A stretch of DNA of 64,000 nucleotides from Parapusillimonas sp013416435 (GTDB lineage Bacteria; Pseudomonadota; Gammaproteobacteria; Burkholderiales; Burkholderiaceae_B): positions 248,001 through 312,000 of the forward strand of contig NZ_CP197474.1 in the NCBI RefSeq assembly GCF_052180245.1, read 5' to 3'. The notes below the pieces were generated by a model. That model was given only the letters and a program-made list of their open reading frames with translations. It ran no database searches and was not told where the DNA came from. Within the stretch, counting starts at the first letter, position 1; each line of letters starts with the position of its first letter. Below are positions 32,709-41,540 of this stretch, one piece after another. Both the position numbers and the translations under genes were made by a program.

Positions 32709-35396
32709 ATGAATTCGCCCATTCCCATGCAAGCCTGGATGCAGGATCCCGCCTTTGCCGACGCGCAGCGCCGGGACGCCGGCCATGGCACCGCCCACGA
32801 TATCGACCCCGAGGAAACCGCCGAATGGCATGAGTCCTTCCGGTCGCTCATCGAAACGCATGGCCCGCAGCGAGCCGCCTTCATGATGGACGAGCTCAGC
32901 CGCCTGGCCGTCAGCGGCAAGCTGGGTTGGCGGCCTCCGCTGGGCACGCCTTACGTCAATACCATTCCCGCCGACCGGCAGCCGGTTTTTCCCGGTGATC
33001 TGGCCATGGAGCAGCGGCTGGGCGCCATCATCCGCTGGAATGCCTTGGCGATGGTGGTGCGCGCAAACGCCGCCTATGGCGAACTGGGTGGGCACATTGC
33101 CAGCTATGCCAGCGCCGCCGACCTGTTCGAGGTCGGCTTCAATCACTTCTTTCGCGCGCGCGACAGGCGGCCGGGCGGACACGCCGGCGACCTGGTGTTC
33201 CTGCAGCCGCACAGCGCGCCGGGCGTCTACGCGCGCGCCTACCTGGAAGGGCGGCTGACCGAACACGACCTGGCCCATTACCGGCAGGAAATCCGCGGCC
33301 CTCGGGAAGGCGCGCGAGGACTGTGCAGCTACCCGCATCCCTACCTCATGCCCGATTTCTGGCAGTTTCCCACGGGCTCCATGGGCATCGGTCCCATCAG
33401 TTCCATCTACCAGGCGCGCTTCATGCACTACCTGACTCATCGGGGCCTGCTGGATTGCGGCGGCCGCAAGGTGTGGGGCGTGTTCGGGGATGGCGAAATG
33501 GACGAGCCCGAATCCATGAGCGCGCTGACGCTCGCCGCCCGCGAACGGCTGGACAACCTGGTCTGGGTGGTGAACTGCAATCTGCAGCGGCTGGACGGCC
33601 CCGTGCGCGGCAACTTCCGTGTGGTCGACGAACTGGAAAAGCTTTTCCTGGGCGCCGGCTGGAACGTCATCAAGGTCTTGTGGGGCAGCGATTGGGACGG
33701 CCTGTTCGCCCAGGACCGCACGGGGGCGCTGGCACGGGCCTTGTCCAATACGGTCGACGGCCAGATGCAGACCTTCGCCGCCAATGACGGCCGCTACAAC
33801 CGGGATCATTTCTTCGGTCAGAACGAAGAGCTTGCCCGGCTGGTCGAAGGCTTGAGCGACGAGGAAATCGACAGCCTGCGCCGAGGCGGACACGACCTGG
33901 TCAAGATCCACGCGGCTTACGCGGCGGCCATGGCCACCACCGGCAAGCCCACCGTCATCCTGGCGCACACCAAGAAGGGCTACGGCATGGGCAGCGCCGG
34001 CCAGGGCCGCATGACCACGCATTCCCAGAAGAAATTCGAGGACACCGACCTCTTGCAGTTCCGCGACCGCTTCGGCCTGCCGCTGACCGACGAACAGGCC
34101 CGGCGCCTGGATTTCTACAAGCCCGAGGAAGGCAGCGCCGAGCTGCAATACCTGCAGGCGCGGCGCCAGTCGCTGGGCGGCCACCTGCCCGCGCGCCACA
34201 CAGACTGCGACCCCGTGCCCGTACCGCCCACCGAGTCCTACGCCCGCTTCGCCTTGCAGGGCGGGGGCCGCGAAATGTCCACCACCATGGCCTTCGTCCG
34301 CATGCTGGGCACCTTGCTGCGCGACAAGGAACTGGGGCCGCGCATCGTGCCCATCGTCGCCGACGAGGCACGCACCTTCGGCATGGCCAACCTCTTCAAG
34401 CAGGTGGGCATCTATTCCTGCGTCGGGCAAAAATACGAGCCCGAGGACATCGGATCCATACTCAGCTACCGCGAGGCGATCGACGGCCAGATTCTGGAGG
34501 AAGGCATCAGCGAAGCCGGCGCGATTTCCAGCTGGGTCGCCGCCGCCACCAGCTACAGCGTGCATGGGCTGGCCACGCTGCCTTTCTATATCTATTACTC
34601 CATGTTCGGTTTCCAGCGCGTGGGCGACCTGATCTGGGCGGCGGCCGACCAGCGTCCGCGCGGCTTCCTGATCGGCGCCACCTCGGGCCGCACGACGCTG
34701 GCCGGCGAAGGCCTGCAGCACCAGGACGGCGCCAGCCATCTGTGGGCCGCCACCGTGCCCAACTGCAAGTCCTACGACCCGGCGTTCGCCGGCGAGCTGG
34801 CCGTCATCGTCGCCCATGGCATGCAGCGCATGATGGTCGAGCAGCGCGACGAGTTCTACTACATCACGGTCATGAACGAGAACTACGCCCAGCCCGACCT
34901 GCCGGCGGGTGTCGAGGCCGACATCGTCCAGGGCGCGTATCACTACGGCGCCTATGCCGCCGAGGGCGGGGCGGCGGAGTCCGTGCCACGCGTCACCCTC
35001 ATGGGCTCGGGCGCCATCCTCACGGAAGTCGTCCAGGCGGCGCAGGAGCTCGCCAAGCAGGGCATCGCCAGCGACGTCGTCAGCGTCACCAGCTGGAGCG
35101 AACTCGCGCGCGACGGCGCCCGCTGCGAAGACACCGGCCAGACGCCGCATCTCCAGCGTATCCTGGACCAGACCGCCGGCCCCATCGTCGCGGCCACGGA
35201 CTACGTCCGCCTGGTGCCGGAGTCGGTCAGGGCCTACCTGCCCGACGGACGCCGCTATCGCTGCCTGGGCACCGACGACTTCGGCCGCAGCGACACCCGC
35301 GCCGAACTCCGCCGCTACTTCGGCGTGGATGCGCAAGGAATAGTCGATGCGGCGTTGAAGGCTTTGAAGAGGGGTCAGACCCCGTACGGGGTCTGA
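32709..35396 (+). CDS. Homodimeric pyruvate dehydrogenase E1-like 2-oxo acid dehydrogenase (AceE/MdeB type)
   Basis: An 895-residue homodimeric E1. The ThDP motif GDGEMDEPES ... NCNLQRLDGPVRGN is intact, as are the HTKKGYGMG segment and the ADEARTFGM and TSGRTTLAGEGLQHQDG blocks of AceE. It decarboxylates a 2-oxo acid and passes the acyl group to a lipoyl E2. No aceF or lpd is adjacent, and the divergent gene is an Lrp regulator, so it may be an MdeB-like E1 (2-oxobutyrate) and not the housekeeping AceE. The last residues RGQTPYGV come from a repeat copy. Start ATG at 32709 lacks a strong ribosome-binding site. Confidence 0.87.
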   Translation: MNSPIPMQAWMQDPAFADAQRRDAGHGTAHDIDPEETAEWHESFRSLIETHGPQRAAFMMDELSRLAVSGKLGWRPPLGTPYVNTIPADRQPVFPGDLAMEQRLGAIIRWNALAMVVRANAAYGELGGHIASYASAADLFEVGFNHFFRARDRRPGGHAGDLVFLQPHSAPGVYARAYLEGRLTEHDLAHYRQEIRGPREGARGLCSYPHPYLMPDFWQFPTGSMGIGPISSIYQARFMHYLTHRGLLDCGGRKVWGVFGDGEMDEPESMSALTLAARERLDNLVWVVNCNLQRLDGPVRGNFRVVDELEKLFLGAGWNVIKVLWGSDWDGLFAQDRTGALARALSNTVDGQMQTFAANDGRYNRDHFFGQNEELARLVEGLSDEEIDSLRRGGHDLVKIHAAYAAAMATTGKPTVILAHTKKGYGMGSAGQGRMTTHSQKKFEDTDLLQFRDRFGLPLTDEQARRLDFYKPEEGSAELQYLQARRQSLGGHLPARHTDCDPVPVPPTESYARFALQGGGREMSTTMAFVRMLGTLLRDKELGPRIVPIVADEARTFGMANLFKQVGIYSCVGQKYEPEDIGSILSYREAIDGQILEEGISEAGAISSWVAAATSYSVHGLATLPFYIYYSMFGFQRVGDLIWAAADQRPRGFLIGATSGRTTLAGEGLQHQDGASHLWAATVPNCKSYDPAFAGELAVIVAHGMQRMMVEQRDEFYYITVMNENYAQPDLPAGVEADIVQGAYHYGAYAAEGGAAESVPRVTLMGSGAILTEVVQAAQELAKQGIASDVVSVTSWSELARDGARCEDTGQTPHLQRILDQTAGPIVAATDYVRLVPESVRAYLPDGRRYRCLGTDDFGRSDTRAELRRYFGVDAQGIVDAALKALKRGQTPYGV

Positions 35397-35510
35397 CCCC
35401 GGCACAGGCACATGGGGTCAGACCCTTTTTTCAGCAGCACATGGGGTCAGACCCGCCGGGTCTGACCCCTTCCCGTAGAACTCGGGGTCAGACCCTTTGG
35501 GTCTGACCCC
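35371..35510. repeat. REP-like cluster at the 3' end of the E1 gene
   Basis: A perfect GTAC copy at 35371-35400 carries the E1 stop codon. A single arm at 35414-35425 and shortened copies at 35443-35469 and 35484-35510 follow. Confidence 0.94.
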
Positions 35511-35540
35511 TCAACCGCCCAAAACTGTCCAGTAACTGAT

Positions 35541-35553
35541 ATGCTTCAAGCAT
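35541..35553. promoter_or_regulatory. Candidate Lrp-family operator upstream of the EamA gene
   Basis: ATGCTTCAAGCAT is a perfect 6+1+6 palindrome 22 bp before the EamA start. It shares ATGCTTCAA with the Lrp/E1 intergenic region. Confidence 0.5.
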
Positions 35554-35575
35554 CCGGACAGACCTACGAAGAAGA

Positions 35576-36463
35576 ATGAATCCCGTCAGTATGCAGGTGC
35601 TCCTCATCGGCGTGATGGCCATCTGGGGCGTGAATATATCCGCGGTCAAAGTACTGACGTCTCAAATGGACCCTCTTCTGGTGGCCTGCCTTCGCATGCT
35701 GCTTGCGGTGGCGGTCATCAACCTCACGGTCTTGCTCGCCAGGCAGCCTCTCGCGCTGCGCAGCATCACGCCCCCGCAATGGCTGCGCTTTTTCGTCTGT
35801 TCGCTGCTCATGGTGTATGGCAACCAAGTGCTGTTCACGGCCGGGATGCGCACCGCCAGCGCCACCAATGCCGCCCTGATCACAGCCCTCAGTCCGCTCA
35901 TGGCGTCCTTGCTGGTGGCGGCCATGTTCCGTGAAGCCCTGACCCGACGCCGGCTCATAGGCATCGTCATCGGATTCGGCGGCGTGGCCGCGGTGGTGCT
36001 CAATCGCAGCGGCGCCGCGGTTGCGGGCGCCGGCTGGGGCGACCTGCAGGTTTTTTCGGCCTTGCTCAGCTTCGTGTCGGGCGGGGTGCTGATCCAGTCG
36101 ATGGCAAAGCAGTTCGGCTCGCTGGTCATCAGCAGCATCGTCTACACCCTTGGCACAGTCATTCTGTTCGTACACGTCGCCTTCAGCGAAACAGCCAATC
36201 AGCTTGTCGGCATGGCCTTCCCGGGCTGGTGGCCCATCATGCTGCTCCTGTTCTCGGGCGTTCTGGCCACCGCCATCGGCAATATGGTCTGGAACAGGGC
36301 ACTGATCGAACTTGGCGCCGCGCGCAGCTCGATGTACCAGTACTGGATTCCAGTGTTTGGCGTACTGTTTGCCATACTGCTCCTGGGCGAGCCGTTTTCA
36401 GCATGGCATGCCGTCGGGCTCGTGGCGATTTTGCTGGGCACGTACCTGGGCGCGCGCCGTTGA
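35576..36463 (+). CDS. EamA/DMT-family transporter
   Basis: A 295-residue membrane protein with ten predicted helices in two EamA repeats (GVMAIWGVNISAVKV and, in the second half, IMLLLFSGVLATAIGNMVWNRAL). Such proteins mostly export amino acids or other metabolites. A shared sequence box with the upstream Lrp/E1 promoter suggests amino-acid-linked regulation. Start ATG follows GAAGAA. Confidence 0.87.
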   Translation: MNPVSMQVLLIGVMAIWGVNISAVKVLTSQMDPLLVACLRMLLAVAVINLTVLLARQPLALRSITPPQWLRFFVCSLLMVYGNQVLFTAGMRTASATNAALITALSPLMASLLVAAMFREALTRRRLIGIVIGFGGVAAVVLNRSGAAVAGAGWGDLQVFSALLSFVSGGVLIQSMAKQFGSLVISSIVYTLGTVILFVHVAFSETANQLVGMAFPGWWPIMLLLFSGVLATAIGNMVWNRALIELGAARSSMYQYWIPVFGVLFAILLLGEPFSAWHAVGLVAILLGTYLGARR

Positions 36464-36476
36464 TGTGTGTTCTCCT

Positions 36477-36593
36477 GGGGTCAGACCCCTGCGGGGTCTG
36501 ACCCCCTATGGCCCCCTCGCAGCTTGAGCTGGGGTCTGACCCCCTTTCGATCCGCAGCTTGACGGGGTCAGACCCCGCATGGGGTCTGACCCC
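36477..36593. repeat. REP-like cluster abutting the RAYT stop codon
   Basis: A copy with a 3-bp centre at 36477-36505, a single arm at 36531-36543 and a GCAT copy at 36564-36593. The last base of the final copy is the first base (on the forward strand) of the RAYT stop codon. Confidence 0.95.
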
Positions 36594-37195
36594 TACAACA
36601 CCAGGTTCTTGTTCGTGGCATTGCGTATGGCATTCACCGTCTTCGTGTCGAGGTCCGTCTGAAACAGGCTGCGATAGGCCGCCTGCCGTGATGCGTCGGT
36701 GCCGCCCAGACCGGCATACATATAGTGGGGGCGGATCCAGTCGGATGGATGGCCTTCCGCGTTGATGCGATAGCTGGACCATTTATAGTTGCGCGGATGC
36801 GAGACCATGCCGGCGCGCACGGGGTTCAGTTCTATGTAGCGTTGGCATACAAGCAGGTAACGCTCATCTTGCGCCACGCATGAGCGGAAGCGGCCTTCCC
36901 ATAGCGTGCCGCTGCGCTCGTAGTTTCGGTTGACATACTGCACATAGCGCTGCCCGACCGCCTTCATCAATGCGCCCGGCCCTTCACTGCTGGCGCCGGA
37001 CAGCAGCAGGTGCACATGATTGGTCATCAGTACGTAGGCATGCACCGAGCATTCCGTCTGGACGGCATATTCCCGCAGCCACTTCAAATATACGAAGTAA
37101 TCGCGATCCGAGAAAAAACAGGGATTTCGATTGTTTCCCCGATGAACGACATGCAGCGGCACGCCGGGCAATACCACGCGAGGACGTCTGGGCAT
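36593..37195 (-). CDS. REP-associated tyrosine transposase (RAYT, Y1_Tnp)
   Basis: A 200-residue IS200-like single-strand transposase with intact catalytic motifs. The HUH pair is His60/His62 in MTNHVHLL, and the catalytic Tyr lies in GQRYVQYVN (Tyr84 or Tyr87). ERSGTLWEGRF and ELNPVRAGMVSHP are family blocks. Start ATG at 37195 follows GGAGGGATC; the longer upstream frame is repeat-derived. The gene is bracketed by REP-like copies on both sides, the standard layout of RAYT genes and the palindromes they mobilise. It is the best candidate mobiliser for the repeat family in this window. Confidence 0.93.
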   Translation of the reverse strand: MPRRPRVVLPGVPLHVVHRGNNRNPCFFSDRDYFVYLKWLREYAVQTECSVHAYVLMTNHVHLLLSGASSEGPGALMKAVGQRYVQYVNRNYERSGTLWEGRFRSCVAQDERYLLVCQRYIELNPVRAGMVSHPRNYKWSSYRINAEGHPSDWIRPHYMYAGLGGTDASRQAAYRSLFQTDLDTKTVNAIRNATNKNLVL

Positions 37196-37292
37196 GATCC
37201 CTCCATTTACGAGTGACGGCCAGTGTAGTAGGGAGTGTTCGCGTTGTTGTGCGCTGGGGCGGGAAATGTCTGTGGCGGGTTGTACGGTGGAT

Positions 37293-37405
37293 GGGGTCGG
37301 ACCCCATGCGGGGTCCGACCCCGCGACCCGGGCCCAGCCTGCTTGTGGGGTCAGACCCCGTACGGGGTCTGACCCCTTCCAATCGAGCGTACGGGGTCTG
37401 ACCCC
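37293..37405. repeat. REP-like cluster upstream of the RAYT gene
   Basis: A TCGGA/TCCGA copy at 37293-37322 (ATGC), a perfect GTAC copy at 37347-37376 and a single arm with its GTAC centre at 37389-37405. Together with the cluster on the other side they flank the intact RAYT. The 320-bp gap also holds the operator described at 37436. Confidence 0.95.
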
Positions 37406-37435
37406 AACAACACCCTTGACGGTTGCGTTCCCAAG

Positions 37436-37455
37436 TTGTATTGTTGACAATACAA
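37436..37455. promoter_or_regulatory. GntR-type operator overlapping a -35 box
   Basis: Arms TTGTATTGT (37436-37444) and ACAATACAA (37447-37455) form a perfect inverted repeat with a TG centre. TTGACA (37444-37449) lies inside it, with TATACC 16 bp later. HutC-type GntR proteins often bind such GT-AC palindromes, and a GntR gene is in the operon, so autorepression is likely. Confidence 0.65.
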
Positions 37456-37515
37456 CTATATGACTTATACCAATCCGCCCGCCAAATAAGCCAACATCCT
37501 TTCAGGAGACTCATC

Positions 37516-38484
37516 GTGCACAAGAACGCACTCGGCCGCCGCCTTTTTGCCGGCCTTTTCAGCCTGATGCTGCCGCTCGCGGCGGTTCATGCCCAGGCAT
37601 CCAAGCCCATCACCCTCATCGTCGGCGCATCGCCCGGCGGGACGACCGACCGCGTGGCGCGCGGGATCGCGCAGGAAATGTCCGACATCCTGGGCACCAC
37701 CGTCATTGTCGAGAACAAGCCCGGCGCCGGCGGCAACATCGCGGCCGACCAGGTCGCCCGTTCGGCCAAGGACGGCAATACCCTGCTGGTGAGTTTCACC
37801 AGCTTCACGGTGAACGCCAGCCTGTACAAAAAGCTGCCCTTCGACCCGCAGAAGGATTTCTCGCCCATCAGCATTCTCGCGCAAGTGCCCAGCGTGCTCG
37901 TGGCTCGCAAGGATTTCCCCGCCAACAACGTCGAAGAGCTCATCAAGCTGGGCAAAAGCAAGCCCAAGGAGCTCAGCTTCGCGCTGGGCGGAATCGGTTC
38001 GTCGCTGCACATGGCCACCGCCAACTTCCAGATGGTCACGGGCATCGAAGGCCTGAATGTGCCTTACAAGGGCACCTCGCCCGCCATCCAGGATCTCGTG
38101 GGCGGCCAGGTGGATCTCATGTTCGCCAGCGTCGAAAACGTGCTGCCGCTGCTCGATTCGGGCCGCATCAAGTTCCTGGCGGTGACCAGCGACAAGCCGC
38201 TGAAGCAGTTTCCCGGTCTTCCTCCCGTGTCCGACACCGTGCCCGGATTCACCTCCCAGGCGTGGTTCGGCATGTTCGGGCCCGCAGGCATGAGTCCTGA
38301 GCGCCTTGCCGAGCTGAACATGGCCGCGGTCGAAGGCGCACAGCGTCCGTCCTTCATCAGCCTGATGACGCACGGCGGCGGCCAGGTGGTCACCAACACG
38401 CCCACGGAGTTCGCGGAGTTCATCAAGAAGGACATCGCCCACTACGCCGACGTCGTGAAGTTCACGGGAGCCTCCGTCGACTGA
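37516..38484 (+). CDS. Bug/TctC-family periplasmic solute receptor
   Basis: A 322-residue Bug receptor with a signal peptide (RRLFAGLFSLMLPLAAVHAQA). Family blocks are VGASPGGTTDRVAR, VENKPGAGGNIAAD and VPYKGTSPAIQDL. It starts at GTG 37516, 6 bp after AGGAGA. A GntR gene follows 25 bp downstream, then a gene of unknown function. The receptor probably imports or senses the substrate of that unknown enzyme. Confidence 0.91.
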   Translation: MHKNALGRRLFAGLFSLMLPLAAVHAQASKPITLIVGASPGGTTDRVARGIAQEMSDILGTTVIVENKPGAGGNIAADQVARSAKDGNTLLVSFTSFTVNASLYKKLPFDPQKDFSPISILAQVPSVLVARKDFPANNVEELIKLGKSKPKELSFALGGIGSSLHMATANFQMVTGIEGLNVPYKGTSPAIQDLVGGQVDLMFASVENVLPLLDSGRIKFLAVTSDKPLKQFPGLPPVSDTVPGFTSQAWFGMFGPAGMSPERLAELNMAAVEGAQRPSFISLMTHGGGQVVTNTPTEFAEFIKKDIAHYADVVKFTGASVD

Positions 38485-38509
38485 CATCAGCCCCACGGCG
38501 AACGCGGCA

Positions 38510-39286
38510 ATGATTGCCAATCCCACGCCCCGCTACTATCGGATCTACCGGTTGCTGAAGCAGGCCATCGAAGGCCTGCAATTCGAAGCCGGCCGGGCGC
38601 TTCCCGGCGAGAACGCGCTCGCCGCGCAGTATGGCGTGTCGCGGCTGACCATCCGGCGGTCCCTGGACTTGCTGCAAGAGGAGGGCCTGGTCGAGCGCCG
38701 CCAGGGGGCGGGCACATTTCCGTGCCTGCCCAGCACGCCTTCCACGCCGCTGCCGGCCGACATCAACAAGCTCATGGTCCATTTGTCGGACATGGGCGCC
38801 AACACCCAGGCCCGGCTGCTGTCCTTCCGCTATGAAGCCGCCACCCCTGAGGTCCGCACCCGGCTGGAGCTGCCCGCCCACGCCAAGGTGCAGAAGGCGC
38901 TGCGCGTGCGCTACTACCACGACCAGCCTTTCTCTTACTTGCTGACCTACGTGCCCGAGCCGGTGGGGCGACGCTACACCGAAGAAGACTTGCGGGGAGA
39001 CGCGCTGCAGCGCATCTTCCGCCGTCTGGGCCTGAAGCCGACCTCGGCCGACCAGAGCATCACCGCCATACTGGCCGACGTTCATCACGCCGAGGCGCTG
39101 GATGTCGGCGTGGGCTCGCCGCTGCTTTGCATCAAGCGCGTCGTGCGCGATGCCGATGGCTCGCCGCTGGAATACCTGATCGCGGCATACAACCCCGCCC
39201 GATTCGAATACCGCATGGCCTTGTCGAACCGGCGCGCCAAGGGCCGGGATACCTGGGTGATGGATGAAACGGGGAAATCGTCATGA
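38510..39286 (+). CDS. GntR-family regulator (HutC/UTRA type)
   Basis: A 258-residue protein with an N-terminal GntR wing (NALAAQYGVSRLTIRRSLDLLQEEGLVERR) and a C-terminal UTRA domain (YYHDQPFSYLLTYVP). It lies in an operon between a Bug receptor and a protein of unknown function and overlaps the latter by ATGA (39283-39286). It probably binds the palindrome at 37436 and represses the operon in the absence of ligand. Confidence 0.9.
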   Translation: MIANPTPRYYRIYRLLKQAIEGLQFEAGRALPGENALAAQYGVSRLTIRRSLDLLQEEGLVERRQGAGTFPCLPSTPSTPLPADINKLMVHLSDMGANTQARLLSFRYEAATPEVRTRLELPAHAKVQKALRVRYYHDQPFSYLLTYVPEPVGRRYTEEDLRGDALQRIFRRLGLKPTSADQSITAILADVHHAEALDVGVGSPLLCIKRVVRDADGSPLEYLIAAYNPARFEYRMALSNRRAKGRDTWVMDETGKSS

Positions 39287-40140
39287 ACGTTCCAGGCATA
39301 CATATCTACGACAGCGTCACCACCTTGCTGCCGAAAGGCGCGCATCCTTCCCTGGGGCCTGTCTGGGGCGCCGTCGTGATCGCGGCCTCACATGGAGGCC
39401 GCTATGCCGCCTATCTGGCGGCACTGGCCGGCGTGAAAGGCGTGGTGCTGAACGACGCCGGAGTCGGACGCGACCAGGCGGGCATCTCGGGCCTGGCCCT
39501 GCTGGATGACTGCCGCATCGCGGGCGCCGTGATCTCGCACCTGTCCGCCAGAATAGGCGATGGCAAGGACACCGCCTGGCGCGGCCGGGTCACCGCCGTC
39601 AACCGTGGGGCACACGAAGCCGGTGTCCGGCCCGGCATGAGCGCCATGGACGCGGCGCGGCTCATGGTTGCCGGTGTCAACACGCCCGCAGCGCCTCCTG
39701 CGCTTCCCGCTGAAGCGCGTACGGTTCATGATTTTGAAGGCGCATTGCGCAAGCTGGTCCTGATCGATTCGGTGTCGCTGGTCGAAGCGCAGGACGCCGG
39801 CGCCATCGTCATTACCGGCTCGCACGGCGGATTGCAGGGCGACGATCCCGTCACCGCCATAGGCGGCCACGCCGTCTTCGCGGCCGCCTACAACGACGCC
39901 GGCATCGGCGCGGACGGCGCCGGCACCTCCCGCCTGCCCGCGCTGGAGCGCCAAGGCGTCGCGGGCGTCACCGTGTCCGCGGAAAGCGCCCGCATCGGCG
40001 ACGCAAGCTCCACCTATGAAGACGGCATCATCAGCTGCGCCAACCCGCTCGCCGTCTCGTACGGAGCCAGGATAGGGATGCCGTTGAAGGAATTCGTGGA
40101 TGGCTTGATCGGGTCAAGGGGTCAGACCCAATGGGTCTGA
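39283..40140 (+). CDS. Unrecognised protein with two homologous halves
   Basis: A 285-residue protein that I cannot assign. It has a clear internal duplication. The first half reads IAASHGG ... VLNDAGVGRDQAG ... ISHLSARIGDG; the second reads ITGSHGG ... YNDAGIGADGAG ... VSAESARIGDA. The paired SHGG, NDAG-G and SARIGD motifs look like ligand or active-site loops of a pseudo-twofold enzyme. It has no signal peptide or membrane segment, so it is probably cytoplasmic. Its co-operonic receptor and GntR gene suggest catabolism of an imported compound. The terminal GQTQWV and stop are repeat-derived. Confidence 0.75.
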   Translation: MNVPGIHIYDSVTTLLPKGAHPSLGPVWGAVVIAASHGGRYAAYLAALAGVKGVVLNDAGVGRDQAGISGLALLDDCRIAGAVISHLSARIGDGKDTAWRGRVTAVNRGAHEAGVRPGMSAMDAARLMVAGVNTPAAPPALPAEARTVHDFEGALRKLVLIDSVSLVEAQDAGAIVITGSHGGLQGDDPVTAIGGHAVFAAAYNDAGIGADGAGTSRLPALERQGVAGVTVSAESARIGDASSTYEDGIISCANPLAVSYGARIGMPLKEFVDGLIGSRGQTQWV

Positions 40141-40219
40141 CCCCTCATCCTCTTTAGCCGGGGGTCAGGCCCCTTAACCCTCTTTAGCAGGGGTCAGACC
40201 CCGTACGGGGTCCGACCCC
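40118..40219. repeat. REP-like cluster between convergent genes
   Basis: A shortened copy at 40118-40144, a decayed arm at 40161-40173 and a mixed TCAGA/TCCGA copy at 40190-40219 (GTAC). The first gives the stop of the unknown protein; the last encodes the C-terminus of the O-antigen ligase-like protein on the other strand. Confidence 0.93.
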
Positions 40220-41458
40220 CTTCGCCTCCGCATACCGCATCGCCGCCCAAAGAATGACCAGGGACAGCACCAGGAACATGATCCCGTTGTTCCGCCGCAG
40301 TATCACCTGCGTCAGGCCGAAGAAGACATAGCCGGCCACGAGAGAGGACCCGCAGAAGGCCAGCGTCCGCACGGTGATATCGGCATGGCGCAGTCGCCGG
40401 CAAAAGCCCGCCAGCGGCACCGCGTATAAAGCCAGCAGGGCCAGCAGCCCCGGCACCCCTTGGAACGCCCAGGCCTGCAGATAGTTGTTATGCAGGTTGT
40501 CGCTGAACTTCAGCGCCACATCGTCCAGTACGCCGGCCTTTACCATGCGTTGCAATTCGGCGGCATATTCCTGTTCGTTCCAGCCCAGCCAGGGCTTCTT
40601 CGCAATGTTCTCGATGGCGCCGTCCCACATCACGAAACGCGCCCCGATGGAGGTATCGGCTTCGTCCTTTTTCAAGAACAGCGCGATGTCCGACACCGCC
40701 GCGTCGTAGCGCGCCTTCAGCCGGCTGTCGGGCATCATGAACAGGCCCGCCACCACAATGGCCACGACGGCGCCGGCAACGGCGGCTCGCGCCGCGTTGC
40801 GCCGGTCGATGAATGCCACGCAGAACAGCAGCGCGATCGCGGGCATGGCCACCCAACTGCCGCGGCTGCCGGACGCGATGACGCTATAGAGGCTACAGGC
40901 GATGCCCAGCACGAACGCGGCGCGCCACCACCAGGCCTTGCGCCCCTGCGTGCCGGCCCAGAACAGGCCGCCCAGGCAGAATACGCCGAATATCAGCGCG
41001 ATATTGCCAAAATGAATGATGTTCAAATACCCTTCGGCACGGTCGTAGCCCAGGCCGTAAAGCTGCCAGACGGCGATTCCGACAGAGCTGGCGATGCCCA
41101 GCACGGTCGCCGCCCATAGCGCGGCCAGATGGAAACGGACATGCAGCATCCACAGCAATATGGGGACCGCGAGCAGGCAGCGCAGCGATTGATCCAGCGA
41201 CTTGGTGTTGTTCTGCAAGTACAGGATGCTCAACAGCGAAACCAGGAAGTAGCCCGTCAGCACACCGGCGATGGCCTTGTCTTCGGCGGACAGCGACATG
41301 GCCGGGCGTTTTGCGACATACACCAGTCCGCCCAGCAGCAGCACCGTTGCGCCATAGGAATAGCCCGAGGGCAGGGCAAAGGTAAGGGCAAAGAACAGGA
41401 ACACGCCCAGCGTTTCAATGGAAACCGCCGTCAATTGCGGCAAGCGTCGGTTTTGCAT
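40184..41458 (-). CDS. O-antigen ligase/polymerase-family membrane protein
   Basis: A 424-residue protein with about twelve hydrophobic helices and the Wzy_C/O-antigen ligase blocks ASGSRGSWVAMPAIALL and GWNEQEYAAELQ ... DNLHNNYLQAWAFQGVPG. WaaL-type enzymes transfer undecaprenyl-linked polysaccharide to lipid A-core at the periplasmic face. It fits the rhamnose/O-antigen genes further right. The C-terminal GVGPRTGSDPC is repeat-encoded. Confidence 0.85.
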   Translation of the reverse strand: MQNRRLPQLTAVSIETLGVFLFFALTFALPSGYSYGATVLLLGGLVYVAKRPAMSLSAEDKAIAGVLTGYFLVSLLSILYLQNNTKSLDQSLRCLLAVPILLWMLHVRFHLAALWAATVLGIASSVGIAVWQLYGLGYDRAEGYLNIIHFGNIALIFGVFCLGGLFWAGTQGRKAWWWRAAFVLGIACSLYSVIASGSRGSWVAMPAIALLFCVAFIDRRNAARAAVAGAVVAIVVAGLFMMPDSRLKARYDAAVSDIALFLKKDEADTSIGARFVMWDGAIENIAKKPWLGWNEQEYAAELQRMVKAGVLDDVALKFSDNLHNNYLQAWAFQGVPGLLALLALYAVPLAGFCRRLRHADITVRTLAFCGSSLVAGYVFFGLTQVILRRNNGIMFLVLSLVILWAAMRYAEAKGVGPRTGSDPC

Positions 41459-41540
41459 GGTCGATAATAATAGTTATGGCTGCGGCACGGCGCCATTGTA
41501 GCGGTGGCGCCGCTAAAATACCGCCTATGAAAAACACTGT

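Noticed and set aside
32691..35411. 906-codon open frame antisense to the E1 gene
   Set aside because: Same reason: the forward frame is a clear AceE-type protein, and the antisense frame shows composition typical of shadow frames.
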